Source of the DNA: Microbacterium sp. W4I20
GTDB lineage: Bacteria; Actinomycetota; Actinomycetes; Actinomycetales; Microbacteriaceae
Assembly: GCF_030816505.1 (NCBI RefSeq)
Contig: NZ_JAUSYB010000001.1
Span: 4,092,001-4,156,000 of the forward strand
Length of the DNA: 64,000 nucleotides
Direction: 5' to 3'
The position numbers and the translations under genes were made by a program. Below are positions 1-8,898 of the stretch, one piece after another. Under the pieces are notes generated by a model that was not told the origin of the DNA, did no database searches, and was given only the letters and a program-made list of their open reading frames with translations. Position 1 is the stretch's first letter, and the number at the start of each line of letters is the position of its first letter.

Positions 1-1
1 C

Positions 2-760
2 GAACGCAGCAGGAAGGCGGAGTCGATCCTGACGGCGACGATCGTCTGCCCCGGGTACTACGAGCTGCACGAACTCCTGCGCTCCAGCGTCGACCGATCG
101 CTCGGATCGGCGATCGAGGTCACGAGCGTGATCACGAACGTCGACCCGGACTGGGCGTCGTTCGACACCGACCTCGTGCTCAGCACCATCGAACCGGGTG
201 CCGCGGGGGACCGCTTCGTGCGCATCCAGCCCTTCCTGACCGATGCCGATGTCGACCGCATCCAGCAGGCGGCTGCCCGTCTGCGCCGCGGACGTCGGCT
301 GACCAGGCTCCGCGGCGAACTCGCGCGGTACTTCCACGCCGACGCCTACGTGTACCCGCTTCCCGACGAAGGGGAGGAGGCGATCATCCGGCGTCTCGGC
401 GGCCTCCTCGTCGAAGTCGGACTGATCGGCGAGGACTACATCGAGAACACCATCGTGCGCGAGCGGATGTCCTCCACCGCCTTCACCGACGCGCTCGCCG
501 TCCCGCACGCCCTGCAGATGACCGCGACCCGCACGGCCATCGCGATCGGAGTCGCCGAGGGGTCGGCCGCATGGGGCGACGGACGCGTACAGGTGGTTGC
601 GCTCGCCGCGTTCAGCGAGAGCGACCGCGCGGCGTTCCAGACCGTGTTCGAACAGCTCGTCGAGGTGTTCAGCGAACGGGAGAGCGTGCAGCGGATCGTC
701 CGCCGCGGCACCACGTTCGAGGCATTCCTCGATGAGCTCGTCGCCGTGATCGACGGCTGA
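2..760 (+). CDS. BglG-family PTS-regulated transcription regulator, C-terminal part (partial)
   Basis: The gene is open at the left window edge, so only its last 252 residues are visible and the start lies outside. The fragment begins with a PTS EIIB-like segment (TATIVCPGYYE; Cys at fragment residue 16) and ends with an EIIA-like domain of the fructose/mannitol type, whose ALAVPH motif carries the likely phosphorylated His (fragment residue about 169). This order is typical of the C-terminus of LicR/MtlR-type activators, which are phosphorylated by the PTS and control sugar operons. An HPr gene faces it 9 nt downstream, which fits PTS signalling. The sugar cannot be inferred without the upstream genes. 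Confidence 0.75.
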   Translation, partial: ERSRKAESILTATIVCPGYYELHELLRSSVDRSLGSAIEVTSVITNVDPDWASFDTDLVLSTIEPGAAGDRFVRIQPFLTDADVDRIQQAAARLRRGRRLTRLRGELARYFHADAYVYPLPDEGEEAIIRRLGGLLVEVGLIGEDYIENTIVRERMSSTAFTDALAVPHALQMTATRTAIAIGVAEGSAAWGDGRVQVVALAAFSESDRAAFQTVFEQLVEVFSERESVQRIVRRGTTFEAFLDELVAVIDG

Positions 761-769
761 GCTCGGGCG

Positions 770-1033
770 TCAGCGGCGCGGGTCGAGCACCTCGGCGAGC
801 TGATCGAGCACCCGGTCCGCGGTGTCCGACTGACTCGTCTCGATCACGACGGCGTCGCCCGACGCGATCCCGAGATCCATCACGGCGAGGACGCTGCTCA
901 GATCGACGGCGGTGCCGTCGGCGGTGCGCAGCGTGATGGGCGCCCCGTGCGACTGCGCGAGGCGCACCAGCTCGGCCACAGGACGGGCGTGCACGCCGTT
1001 GTGCGCGCTGACGACCACTCTTCTGCTCGGCAC
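770..1033 (-). CDS. ptsH: Phosphocarrier protein HPr
   Basis: An 87-residue cytoplasmic PTS carrier that passes phosphate from enzyme I to sugar-specific EIIA proteins. From the GTG start the motif GVHARP puts the active-site histidine at residue 15, as in other HPr proteins, and Ser46/Ser47 (DLSSV) lie where the regulatory phosphorylation site sits. A longer reading frame runs upstream through pgm, but the family length and His15 position support this start. It begins 2 nt after the pgm stop and is probably cotranscribed with pnp and pgm. Placing HPr behind a phosphosugar mutase suggests coordination of sugar uptake with sugar-phosphate use (inference). Confidence 0.9.
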   Translation of the reverse strand: MPSRRVVVSAHNGVHARPVAELVRLAQSHGAPITLRTADGTAVDLSSVLAVMDLGIASGDAVVIETSQSDTADRVLDQLAEVLDPRR

Positions 1034-1035
1034 GA

Positions 1036-2721
1036 TCAGGAGCGCTCGTCCAGCAGCATCCGGACACCGGCTTCGAGCTCGGCGACGGCCGTTCGCGCGC
1101 CCTCGGCGGACTCCGCTCGGGCGTCGATGTAGACCTTGAGCTTCGGTTCGGTGCCGCTCGGCCGCACGATCACGCGGGAGCCGTCGGCGAGGCGGTAGCG
1201 CAGCACGTCGCCGGAGGGTTGTCCTTCCTGCGCGCGCAGCAGATCCTCGGCGGAGGCGATCGCGCGTCCGCCGATCTGCGTCGGCGGCAGTGTGCGCAGG
1301 GCGAGCATGACGTTGCCGATGACCGCCAGATCGTCGACGCGCACCGAGACCTGTCCGCTGGCGAAGTAGCCGTAGGTGTCGCCGAGCTCGGCCAGCAGGT
1401 CGGCGAGCGTGGCACCACGGGCATGCGCCTCGGCAGCGAGGCCGAGGATGGCGATCGCCGCGGAGATGCCGTCCTTGTCCCGGACGGTCTCGGGGTTCAC
1501 CAGGTAGCCGAGGGCCTCCTCGAAGCCGAACACCATGCCGGGGGCGCGCGAGATCCACTTGAAGCCCGTCAGGGTCTCGTGGAAGTCCAGACCATGGTGG
1601 GCCGCGACGGCGCCGAGTCCGGGCGACGACACCAGGGAGCAGGCGAGGGATGCTCCGGGAGTTCCTGCCGCCGCGCGCGCTGCCCTGGCGCCGAGCAGGA
1701 GCCCGACCTCGTTGCCGGTCAGACGGCGCCAGCCGCCCTCGGCGGACTCGTCTGGGATCGCGAGGGCGAGGCGGTCGGCATCCGGGTCGTTGGCGAGGAT
1801 GAAGTCGGCCTTCGCGCGGCGCGCCGTGGCGAAGGAGAGATCCATCGCCCCCGGCTCCTCGGGGTTCGGGAACGAGACGGTGCGGAACGTGGCGTCGGGC
1901 TTCAGCTGCTCATCGACGACGGAGGGCTGCGGATAGCCGGCAGCAGTCAGGATGCGCGAGAGCGTCTCCCAGCCGACCCCGTGCATCGCCGTGTAGACCC
2001 AGCGCAGCTCGGAGGCTCCGGGAGGCGCGGGGGCGACGTCCGCGGTGGCCGCGACGTACGCCGAGACGATGTCCTCGCCCGCGGTCTCGTACACGGTCGA
2101 ACGGGGGAGGCCGGCCGCGTCTCCGGCATCCGCGACGCGCTGGATGTGCGCGGCGATCTCGGCATCCGCCGGTGCGACGATCTGCGACCCCTGGTCGGCT
2201 CCGCCGAGATACACCTTGTAGCCGTTGTCGTTCGGCGGATTGTGGCTGGCGGTCACCATCACCCCGGCATCCGCACCCAGGTGCCGCACCGCGAAGGCGA
2301 GGACCGGCGTCGGCAGCAGACGGGGGAGGAGGATCGCGCGGAGGCCCGCTCCGGTGAAGAGCTCCGCGGAGTCGGTCGCGAACACGCGCGAGTTCCGGCG
2401 CCCGTCGTAGCCGATCACGACGGTCGGCACGCCGCCCCGGGACTTCTCCCGGAGGTAGGCCGCGAAGCCCGCCGCAGCCTGGGCGACAAGCACCCGGTTC
2501 ATCCGGTTGCTTCCGGCGCCGAGCTCGCCGCGCAGCCCGGCGGTGCCGAAGGCGAGGCGCGCCCGGAAGCGGTCGTCGAGGTCGGCGATCGCGGCCCCGT
2601 CTCCGCCGCCGGCGCGCGTGATCAGGCCGGCGAGCTCGTCGCGGGTCTCGTGATCGGGATCCTGGCGCAACCAGGCGCGCGCGGTGGCGAGCAGGCCCTC
2701 GTGCACGGACTCCTCGTTCAC
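1036..2721 (-). CDS. Phospho-sugar mutase (phosphoglucomutase/phosphomannomutase family)
   Basis: A 561-residue alpha-D-phosphohexomutase. The phosphoserine loop TASHNPPNDNGYKVY lies near residue 155, the metal-binding loop DPDADRL follows, and the C-terminal phosphate-binding motif RPSGTEPKLK is intact. Such enzymes move phosphate between C1 and C6 of glucose or mannose, or between C1 and C5 of pentoses. The gene overlaps the upstream purine nucleoside phosphorylase by 4 nt (ATGA). That pairing suggests a phosphopentomutase-like role, converting ribose 1-phosphate released by the phosphorylase, but sequence alone does not exclude phosphoglucomutase or phosphomannomutase activity. Confidence 0.85.
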   Translation of the reverse strand: MNEESVHEGLLATARAWLRQDPDHETRDELAGLITRAGGGDGAAIADLDDRFRARLAFGTAGLRGELGAGSNRMNRVLVAQAAAGFAAYLREKSRGGVPTVVIGYDGRRNSRVFATDSAELFTGAGLRAILLPRLLPTPVLAFAVRHLGADAGVMVTASHNPPNDNGYKVYLGGADQGSQIVAPADAEIAAHIQRVADAGDAAGLPRSTVYETAGEDIVSAYVAATADVAPAPPGASELRWVYTAMHGVGWETLSRILTAAGYPQPSVVDEQLKPDATFRTVSFPNPEEPGAMDLSFATARRAKADFILANDPDADRLALAIPDESAEGGWRRLTGNEVGLLLGARAARAAAGTPGASLACSLVSSPGLGAVAAHHGLDFHETLTGFKWISRAPGMVFGFEEALGYLVNPETVRDKDGISAAIAILGLAAEAHARGATLADLLAELGDTYGYFASGQVSVRVDDLAVIGNVMLALRTLPPTQIGGRAIASAEDLLRAQEGQPSGDVLRYRLADGSRVIVRPSGTEPKLKVYIDARAESAEGARTAVAELEAGVRMLLDERS

Positions 2722-3551
2722 AGAGCCTCGACCACCTTGGCCAGGAGTGCCGAGATCACGGGCTCCGCCTCGCGGCCCGCCTCGATCACCTCGGTGTGGC
2801 TGAGCGGCGTCTGCTGGATGCCGGCGGCGAGGTTCGTGATGAGCGAGAACCCGAGGATCTCCATGCCGGCCTCGCGGGCGGCGATGGCCTCGAGAGCGGT
2901 GGACATGCCGACGATGTGGCCGCCGATGTGCTTGGCCATCTGCACCTCGGCCGGGGTCTCGTAGTGCGGACCGCGGAATTGCGTGTAGATGCCCTCATCG
3001 AGCGTCGGGTCGATCGACCGGGCGATGTCGCGCAGACGCTTCGCGTACAGGTCGGTCAGGTCGATGAACGTCGCACCCTCGAGCGGTGAGTCCGCCGTGA
3101 GGTTGATGTGATCGCTGATCAGGACGGGCTGGCCGGGCTTCCAGGTCTCACGGATGCCGCCGGCGCCGTTGGTGAGCACCATGATCTTGGCCCCGGTGGC
3201 CGCAGCCGTGCGGACGCTGTGCACGACGCGGCGCACGCCGTGGTCCTCGTAGTAGTGCGTCCGTGCGCCGATCACGAGCACGTTCTTGCCGCCCGGTGTC
3301 CGGATGCTGCGCAGCGTGCCGACGTGGCCCTCCAGGGCGGGCTTCGAGAATCCGGTGACCTCGGTGGCGGGAACGGTCGCGACGGTCTCGCCGATGATGT
3401 CGGCGGCCTTGCCCCAGCCGCTGCCGAGCGTGAGGGCGATGTCGTGGTGCTCGACTCCGGTCAGCCGCGCGATGTCTGCGGCTGCCTGTGCTGCGACCTC
3501 GAACGGGTTCGCGGTCGGGTCGTCGAGGGGGTTGCTGTGGGTTTCAGGCAT
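2718..3551 (-). CDS. Purine-nucleoside phosphorylase (trimeric type)
   Basis: A 277-residue enzyme that splits purine nucleosides with phosphate into base and (deoxy)ribose 1-phosphate. It shows the trimeric-class phosphate loop LGSGWGK near residue 42, GHVGTL, ARTHYYEDHG, LTNGAGGI and the purine-site region FRGPHYETPAEV, followed by GMSTALEAIAAREAG. It is the first gene of the pnp-pgm-ptsH operon and overlaps pgm by 4 nt. A TAGAGT hexamer ends 6 nt before the ATG, so the transcript is probably leaderless. Confidence 0.93.
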   Translation of the reverse strand: MPETHSNPLDDPTANPFEVAAQAAADIARLTGVEHHDIALTLGSGWGKAADIIGETVATVPATEVTGFSKPALEGHVGTLRSIRTPGGKNVLVIGARTHYYEDHGVRRVVHSVRTAAATGAKIMVLTNGAGGIRETWKPGQPVLISDHINLTADSPLEGATFIDLTDLYAKRLRDIARSIDPTLDEGIYTQFRGPHYETPAEVQMAKHIGGHIVGMSTALEAIAAREAGMEILGFSLITNLAAGIQQTPLSHTEVIEAGREAEPVISALLAKVVEAL

Positions 3552-3557
3552 GGATCC

Positions 3558-3563
3558 ACTCTA
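3558..3563 (-). promoter_or_regulatory. -10 hexamer TAGAGT, leaderless start of pnp
   Basis: The hexamer ends 6 nt before the ATG at 3551, so transcription would begin at or next to the start codon. No good -35 is visible. Confidence 0.5.
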
Positions 3564-3608
3564 GGAAGGTGCAGGCTCGGGGGCCAGGATTGCGGAAGAA
3601 TGGATTCC

Positions 3609-5048
3609 ATGACCTCCACCCCTTTCGAGCGCACTCAGCGCGTCGCCGTCCTCGGCGGCGGACCCGGCGGATACGAGGCGGCCCTGGCTGCCGCACAGCT
3701 CGGAGCCGAGGTGACGCTCATCGAGCGCGTGGGCGTCGGAGGGGCCGCCGTCCTCACCGACGTCGTGCCCTCGAAGAGCCTGATCGCGACGGCGGATGCC
3801 GCGGTGGCGATCTCCGAGGCGAGCGACCTCGGCGTGAACTTCTACGCCAAGGGCGACAACGGCAAGCCCCTGAAGCCGGAGATCGCCATCAACCTCGCCG
3901 CCGTGAACAAGCGGCTGGTCGCGCTCGCGGGTCAGCAGTCCGAGGACATGCGCGCCACGCTGCTCGCCGCGGGCGTGCGGATCCTCTCCGGCCACGGCCG
4001 CCTCGAGGGGCCCACCGCGATCATCGTCTCCACCGGCCAGGACGGAACCGACTTCGACCGCGTGGAGGCCGACACCATCATCGTGGCCGTCGGGGCGTCG
4101 CCGCGCGAGCTCGACTCCGCGAAGCCCGACGGCAAGCGCATCCTCACCTGGACACAGCTGTACGACATGAAGGCGCTCCCGGAGCACCTCATCGTGGTGG
4201 GTTCGGGTGTCACCGGGGCCGAGTTCGCCTCCGCGTACATGAACCTGGGCGCGAAGGTCACGCTCATCTCCAGCCGCGACCAGGTGCTGCCCGGCGAAGA
4301 CAAGGATGCGGCGCACGTGCTGGAGAAGGTCTTCACGCGCGGCGGCATGACGGTGCTCTCCAAGTCGCGCGCCGAGAAGGTCGAGGCCTCGAAGACCGGC
4401 GTCACCGTTACCCTGTCGGACGGCCGCACGGTCGAGGGCAGCCACTGTCTGATGGCGGTCGGGTCGATCCCCAACACTGCAGGCATCGGACTCGAGGAAG
4501 CCGGAGTCGAGCTCAACGAGTCAGGGCACGTGCGCGTGAACAAGGTCGCCCGCACGTCGGTGCCGAACGTCTACGCGGTCGGCGACTGCACGAACTTCTT
4601 CCCGCTCGCCTCCGTCGCCTCCATGCAGGGCCGCACCGCGGTGTTCCACGCGCTGGGCGACATCGTGATCCCGCTGGAGCTGATCAAGATCACGTCGAAC
4701 ATCTTCACCGCACCCGAGATCGCGACGGTCGGCTACTCGGAGAAGGACGTCGAAGACGGCATCGCCGACGGCCTCGTCTACAAGCTGCCCCTCGCGGCCA
4801 ACCCGCGCGCGAAGATGATGGGCATCAAGGACGGCTTCGTGAAGATCATCGCCCGCAAGGGGTCCGGCACGGTGATCGGCGGTGTGATCGTGGCGCCGAA
4901 GGCGTCCGAGCTCATCTACCCGATCGCCGTGGCGGTGGAGCGGCGCCTGACGGTGGACCAGGTCTCCCGCGTCTTCGCGGCGTACCCGTCGCTGTCCAGC
5001 AGCATCACCGACGCCAGCCGCGCCATGCACCTGGGGTACATCTCCTGA
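3609..5048 (+). CDS. lpdA: NAD(P)H dehydrogenase (quinone), lipoamide-dehydrogenase fold without redox cysteines
   Basis: A 479-residue flavoprotein disulfide reductase homologue. The FAD-binding GGGPGG is near residue 16, a second nucleotide-binding VGSGVTGAEFA motif is central, and the FAD contact YAVGDC is present. The usual GGTCLNVGCIPSK reads GGAAVLTDVVPSK, so both redox cysteines are replaced (Ala47, Val52), and the C-terminal HPTxSE catalytic His/Glu region reads YPSLSS. This matches mycobacterial LpdA (Rv3303c), an NAD(P)H:quinone reductase, rather than true lipoamide dehydrogenase. ATG 3609 was preferred to ATG 3600 because GGAAGA at 3594-3599 is 9 nt away. A strong hairpin follows. 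Confidence 0.85.
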   Translation: MTSTPFERTQRVAVLGGGPGGYEAALAAAQLGAEVTLIERVGVGGAAVLTDVVPSKSLIATADAAVAISEASDLGVNFYAKGDNGKPLKPEIAINLAAVNKRLVALAGQQSEDMRATLLAAGVRILSGHGRLEGPTAIIVSTGQDGTDFDRVEADTIIVAVGASPRELDSAKPDGKRILTWTQLYDMKALPEHLIVVGSGVTGAEFASAYMNLGAKVTLISSRDQVLPGEDKDAAHVLEKVFTRGGMTVLSKSRAEKVEASKTGVTVTLSDGRTVEGSHCLMAVGSIPNTAGIGLEEAGVELNESGHVRVNKVARTSVPNVYAVGDCTNFFPLASVASMQGRTAVFHALGDIVIPLELIKITSNIFTAPEIATVGYSEKDVEDGIADGLVYKLPLAANPRAKMMGIKDGFVKIIARKGSGTVIGGVIVAPKASELIYPIAVAVERRLTVDQVSRVFAAYPSLSSSITDASRAMHLGYIS

Positions 5049-5054
5049 GACACG

Positions 5055-5090
5055 CGAAAGGGCGCCCCACCTCGGTGGGGCGCCCTTTCG
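5055..5090. terminator. Bidirectional hairpin terminator
   Basis: A perfect 16-bp stem (CGAAAGGGCGCCCCAC and its complement) with a 4-nt loop lies between the converging lpdA and carboxylase genes. The AAAG/CTTT ends give short U-runs on both strands. Confidence 0.85.
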
Positions 5091-5100
5091 TATCGGTCCG

Positions 5101-6867
5101 TCAGCTGATCGTGAGCAGCTGGTGCCCGGCCGAGACGGTGGCGCCGGCGCTGGCATTGATGTTGCCGACGACGCCGTCCTTGTGGGCCTGCAGCGGCTGC
5201 TCCATCTTCATCGCCTCGAGGACGACGACCAGGTCGCCCTTGACGACCTGCTGGCCCTCTTCCACGGCGATCTTCACGACGGTCGCCTGCATGGGGGACT
5301 TCACCGCGTCTCCGGATGCTCCGGCGTTGGCGACGGTGGCGTGACTGCGGCGCGACGGCGGCACAGCGGCAGGTCGGCCGGCGGTACCGGCCGCGACCGC
5401 GACGCGATCGGGGAGACTCACCTCGAGGCGCTTTCCCGCCACCTCGACGACCACGGTGTGGCGCGAGCCGCTCTCGGACGACGAGTCGAGCTCGCCGTCC
5501 CACGCGGGGATGTCGTTGACGAACTCGGTCTCGATCCACCGCGTGAAGATGCCGAACTCGCCGTTCTCCGCAGTGAAGGCCGGATCACGCACGACCTTGC
5601 GGTGGAACGGGAGCACCGTGGGGAGCCCCGCGACCTCGAACTCGTCGAGCGCCCGGCGCGAGCGCTCCAGAGCCTCGGCGCGGTCCTTGCCGGTCACGAT
5701 GATCTTCGCCAGCAGCGAGTCGAAGGCACCGGACACCGCGTCGCCGGCGGTCACGCCGGAGTCGAGACGGATGCCGGGGCCGCCGAAGGTCTTGAACACA
5801 TGGATCGGTCCGGGCTGAGGGAGGAACCCGCGCCCCGGGTCCTCGCCGTTGATGCGGAACTCGATGGAGTGCCCCTGCGGCGTGGGGTCGTCGTAGTCGA
5901 TCGTGCCACCGGCGGCGATGCGGAACTGCTCGCGCACGAGGTCGATGCCGGTGACCTCCTCGGAGACCGGATGCTCCACCTGCAGGCGTGTGTTCACCTC
6001 GAGGAACGAGACAGTGCCGTCGGCACCGATCAGGAACTCGCAGGTTCCAGCCCCCACGTAGCCGACCTCCTTGAGGATGGCCTTCGACGCCGAGTAGAGG
6101 AGGTCGTTCTGCTCCGTGGTGAGGAACGGCGCCGGCGCCTCTTCGACCAGCTTCTGGTGGCGACGCTGCAGCGAGCAGTCGCGCGTGGAGATCACGACGA
6201 CGTTGCCCGCGGCATCCGCCAGGCACTGGGTCTCGACGTGACGCGGCTTGTCGAGGTACTTCTCGACGAAGCACTCGCCGCGCCCGAATGCCGCGACCGC
6301 CTCGCGGGTGGCGGACTCGAACATCTCGGCCACCTCGTCGAGCTCGCGGGCGACCTTGAGGCCGCGGCCGCCGCCGCCATAGGCGGCCTTGATGGCGATC
6401 GGGAGTCCGAACTCCTTCGCGAAGGCGATGACCTCGTCGGCCGTCTCGACCGGCCCTGGCGTACCCGGTGCCAGCGGTGCGCCGACCTTCTCGGCGACGT
6501 GCCGGGCGGTGACTTTGTCGCCGAGCGCCTCGATGGCGTCCGGCGAGGGGCCGATCCAGGTCATCCCCGCGCCGATGACGGCGCGGGCGAACTCGGCGTT
6601 CTCGGCGAGGAACCCGTAGCCGGGGTGCACGGCATCCGCACCCGCGCGGCGGGCCACAGAGAGGATTTTCTCGATCTGCAGGTAGGTCTCGGCGCTCGTC
6701 GAGCCGCCGAGGGCGAAGGCCTCGTCGGCCAGGCGCGCGTGCAGAGCATCACGATCCTGGTCGGCGTAGACGGCGACCGAGAGGATCCCGGAGTCCCGAG
6801 CGGCTCGGATGATGCGGACGGCGATCTCGCCGCGGTTGGCGATGAGCACCTTGGCGATAGCAGGCAT
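5101..6867 (-). CDS. Acyl-CoA carboxylase alpha chain (biotin carboxylase plus BCCP)
   Basis: A 588-residue protein that carboxylates its own biotin with ATP and bicarbonate, supplying acetyl-/propionyl-CoA carboxylase for malonyl- and methylmalonyl-CoA. The N-terminus [19 protein letters not shown] is the biotin carboxylase entry domain, the ATP-grasp loop is [10 protein letters not shown], and [12 protein letters not shown] is the catalytic signature. The C-terminal biotinyl domain carries AMKM, with the biotin Lys at about residue 554. This is AccA3-like actinobacterial architecture. Its partners accD and accE are at 13.3-15.1 kb. The start at 6867 matches the conserved [13 protein letters not shown] and a leaderless -10. 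Confidence 0.95.
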   Translation of the reverse strand: MPAIAKVLIANRGEIAVRIIRAARDSGILSVAVYADQDRDALHARLADEAFALGGSTSAETYLQIEKILSVARRAGADAVHPGYGFLAENAEFARAVIGAGMTWIGPSPDAIEALGDKVTARHVAEKVGAPLAPGTPGPVETADEVIAFAKEFGLPIAIKAAYGGGGRGLKVARELDEVAEMFESATREAVAAFGRGECFVEKYLDKPRHVETQCLADAAGNVVVISTRDCSLQRRHQKLVEEAPAPFLTTEQNDLLYSASKAILKEVGYVGAGTCEFLIGADGTVSFLEVNTRLQVEHPVSEEVTGIDLVREQFRIAAGGTIDYDDPTPQGHSIEFRINGEDPGRGFLPQPGPIHVFKTFGGPGIRLDSGVTAGDAVSGAFDSLLAKIIVTGKDRAEALERSRRALDEFEVAGLPTVLPFHRKVVRDPAFTAENGEFGIFTRWIETEFVNDIPAWDGELDSSSESGSRHTVVVEVAGKRLEVSLPDRVAVAAGTAGRPAAVPPSRRSHATVANAGASGDAVKSPMQATVVKIAVEEGQQVVKGDLVVVLEAMKMEQPLQAHKDGVVGNINASAGATVSAGHQLLTIS

Positions 6868-6874
6868 GGTTGCC

Positions 6875-6880
6875 AGCCTA
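6875..6880 (-). promoter_or_regulatory. -10 hexamer TAGGCT, leaderless start of the carboxylase alpha gene
   Basis: The hexamer ends 7 nt before the ATG at 6867. Confidence 0.5.
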
Positions 6881-6945
6881 GCGAGAAGCCCGTCGTTCTC
6901 TTTGACGACCGTCCACAAGAAAGCGGGCGAAACGTCGACGGGAGT

Positions 6946-7584
6946 CTACGACCAGAGGTCGGTCCACCGGACACCGAGTTCGGCGGCCAGGCGGCGGACG
7001 GTCGAGAGGGACATGCCCACGACGGTGGAGGGATCGCCGTCGACCCGGGTGATGAAGGCCCCGCCGAGGCTGTCGACGGTGAAGGCGCCGGCCACGAGCA
7101 GCGGCTCTTCGGATGCGACATACGCGGCGATCTCCGCATCGTCGATGTCGTCGGCGAACGAGACGGATGCCGCGGCCACCGCGGTCGCCTCCACGGGATC
7201 GATGCCGGGGGCGACCCGGAACACCGAATGCCCCGAGTGCAGGATGCCGGTGGCGCCGCGCATCTCGTGCCAGCGGCGCGTCGCCTCCTCCGGGGTGTAG
7301 GGCTTGCCGTAGACGCGGCCGCCGAGCGCGAACATGGAGTCTCCACCGATCACCAGGCCGTCGAAATCGCCCTGACCGGCGAGGCGGTGCGCCACGTCGG
7401 CGGCTTTCGCGCGGGCGAGCACGAGCACGAGCTCCTCGGGGGACAGCTCGACGCCCCGTTCCGCGGCGATGCGGGCGGCGACCGCGTCCTCGTCGACGTC
7501 GGGCGACATCGTGAGCGGCTCGATGCCGGCCTGCCGCAGCAGCATCAGACGGGCGGGAGAGGTGGAGGCCAGGCAGACGCGCAT
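6946..7584 (-). CDS. maf: Maf-family nucleotide pyrophosphatase
   Basis: A 212-residue house-cleaning enzyme that hydrolyses non-canonical or modified nucleoside triphosphates to monophosphates. It shows the Maf entry motif LASTSPARLMLL at the N-terminus, the DEDAV segment, the LVIGGDSMF metal-binding region and the KPYTPEEA loop. ATG 7584 was chosen over an in-frame GTG at 7593 because it directly precedes MRVCLAS and lies 7 nt from a TACGGT -10. Maf next to the acyl-CoA carboxylase alpha gene is also seen in other actinobacteria. Its promoter overlaps that of the divergent methyltransferase gene. Confidence 0.88.
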   Translation of the reverse strand: MRVCLASTSPARLMLLRQAGIEPLTMSPDVDEDAVAARIAAERGVELSPEELVLVLARAKAADVAHRLAGQGDFDGLVIGGDSMFALGGRVYGKPYTPEEATRRWHEMRGATGILHSGHSVFRVAPGIDPVEATAVAAASVSFADDIDDAEIAAYVASEEPLLVAGAFTVDSLGGAFITRVDGDPSTVVGMSLSTVRRLAAELGVRWTDLWS

Positions 7585-7591
7585 GTGCACC

Positions 7592-7601
7592 ACCGTATCC
7601 T
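7592..7601. promoter_or_regulatory. Overlapping divergent -10 elements for maf and the methyltransferase
   Basis: ACCGTATCCT holds TACGGT on the minus strand (7597 to 7592, 7 nt before the maf ATG) and TATCCT on the plus strand (7596-7601, 6 nt before ATG 7608). The two hexamers share the TA pair at 7596-7597, so both leaderless promoters occupy the same DNA. Confidence 0.55.
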
Positions 7602-7607
7602 CGAAGG

Positions 7608-8855
7608 ATGACTTCTTCCCCAGCCGACGTGCTCGAGCTCGACATCACCGGCATCGCCCACGGGGGCACCTTCATCGCCCGCCACGAAGGGCGCGTGGTG
7701 TTCGTGTCGGACGCGATCCCCGGTGAGCGGGTCCGCGCCAGGGTGATCCCGCCCGGTGAGGGCGCGGATGCCTCGACGCGCAGCTTCTGGCGAGCCGAGA
7801 CCCTCGAGGTGCTCGACGCCTCGGAGCATCGCCGACCGCACATCTGGCCCGAGGCCGACCTGTCCCGCGATCCCGCAGAGCGTCCGGGAGGAGCGGATCT
7901 CGGTCACATCGCCCTCCAGCATCAGCGGGTGCTCAAACGTCAGGTCCTGACCGAAGCGCTCGACCGCTTCGCGGGCCCTGGCCTCGTCGCCCCCGAGATC
8001 GAGGCCGTCGAATCCGGAGACGGCACCGCGTGGCGCACGCGCGTCACCGTGCACGTCGACGATGCCGGCGAGGTGGGGCCGTTCGCGGCGCGCAGCCACC
8101 GCGTCATCCCCGTCACCTCGTACCCGCTCTCGCGTCCGGCCATCGCTGAGGCCGCTCTCGCGCTGCGCGGCGAGGCACCCGGACGCATCGAACTCGTCGA
8201 GCCGGCCGATGGCCGGGTGCGCATCATCCGGCGGGAGGAGACCGAGCGCCCCGCCCGTGTCGCGCGCGGGTTCCGGCGTCGTCCGACCCCCGAGGTGATC
8301 CACGAGGTCGTCGGCGATCGGCGCTTCCAGGTCGACTCCACGGGGTTCTGGCAGGTCCACTCGCGGGCGGCATCCGTGCTGGATGCCGCGGTCTACGGCA
8401 TCCTCGACGGGCATGTGGACGACGACAGGACGCACTACGACCTGTACGGGGGCGTCGGACTCTTCGCCGCGACCCTCGCCGACCTCGGCGGCACCGACAT
8501 CGTCACGGTCGAGTCGAGCGCGCGGGCCACCGAGCACGCGGCCGCGAACCTCGCCCCGCTCGACGTCTCTGCTGTGACGGCGCGTGTGGACCGGTTCCTC
8601 TCGGGTGTCAAGAGCAGTGGTCGCACGGGTGCCGTGATCCTGGATCCGCCGCGTGCTGGTGCCGGGCGAGCGGTCGTCGAGGGCGTGCACGCTCTTTCTC
8701 CCGCAGCGATCGCCTACGTCGCCTGCGACCCGGTCGCGCTCGCCCGAGACCTCGGGACCTTCCGCGGTCTCGGCTGGAACGTCACGACGCTCCGCGGGTT
8801 CGATCTCTTCCCGCACTCGCACCACTTCGAGGTCGTCGCACTGCTCACCCGCTAG
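7608..8855 (+). CDS. TRAM-domain class I SAM-dependent RNA methyltransferase (TrmA/RlmD-like)
   Basis: A 415-residue RNA uracil-C5 methyltransferase family member. The N-terminal 60 residues form a TRAM RNA-binding domain (LDITGIAHGGTFIARHEGRVVFV). The SAM site is YDLYGGVGLFAATLADLG, the substrate motif is DPPRAGAG, and the nucleophile motif reads ACDPVALARDL, with the catalytic Cys retained where SCNP is more common. It probably methylates tRNA or rRNA; the exact position is unknown. It stands alone, divergent from maf. Confidence 0.85.
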   Translation: MTSSPADVLELDITGIAHGGTFIARHEGRVVFVSDAIPGERVRARVIPPGEGADASTRSFWRAETLEVLDASEHRRPHIWPEADLSRDPAERPGGADLGHIALQHQRVLKRQVLTEALDRFAGPGLVAPEIEAVESGDGTAWRTRVTVHVDDAGEVGPFAARSHRVIPVTSYPLSRPAIAEAALALRGEAPGRIELVEPADGRVRIIRREETERPARVARGFRRRPTPEVIHEVVGDRRFQVDSTGFWQVHSRAASVLDAAVYGILDGHVDDDRTHYDLYGGVGLFAATLADLGGTDIVTVESSARATEHAAANLAPLDVSAVTARVDRFLSGVKSSGRTGAVILDPPRAGAGRAVVEGVHALSPAAIAYVACDPVALARDLGTFRGLGWNVTTLRGFDLFPHSHHFEVVALLTR

Positions 8856-8886
8856 GCGGCGGGACCTCGCACCGCGACGGACTCAC

Positions 8887-8892
8887 TAGGCT
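8887..8892 (+). promoter_or_regulatory. -10 hexamer TAGGCT, leaderless start of the NarL-type regulator
   Basis: The hexamer ends 6 nt before ATG 8899. Confidence 0.5.
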
Positions 8893-8898
8893 GGGCGG

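Noticed and set aside
1219..2964. 581-codon plus-strand frame opposite pgm and pnp
   Set aside because: It is antisense to two well-conserved genes, is rich in Arg/Gly/Asp as expected of a mirrored high-GC frame, and has no family motif.
3108..3608. Upstream extension of the lpdA reading frame
   Set aside because: The extension is antisense to pnp; the conserved flavoprotein starts at 3609 with a fitting ribosome site.
5122..7611. 829-codon plus-strand frame opposite the carboxylase and maf genes
   Set aside because: A shadow of the real minus-strand genes; composition is Asp/Arg/Val-rich without domains.
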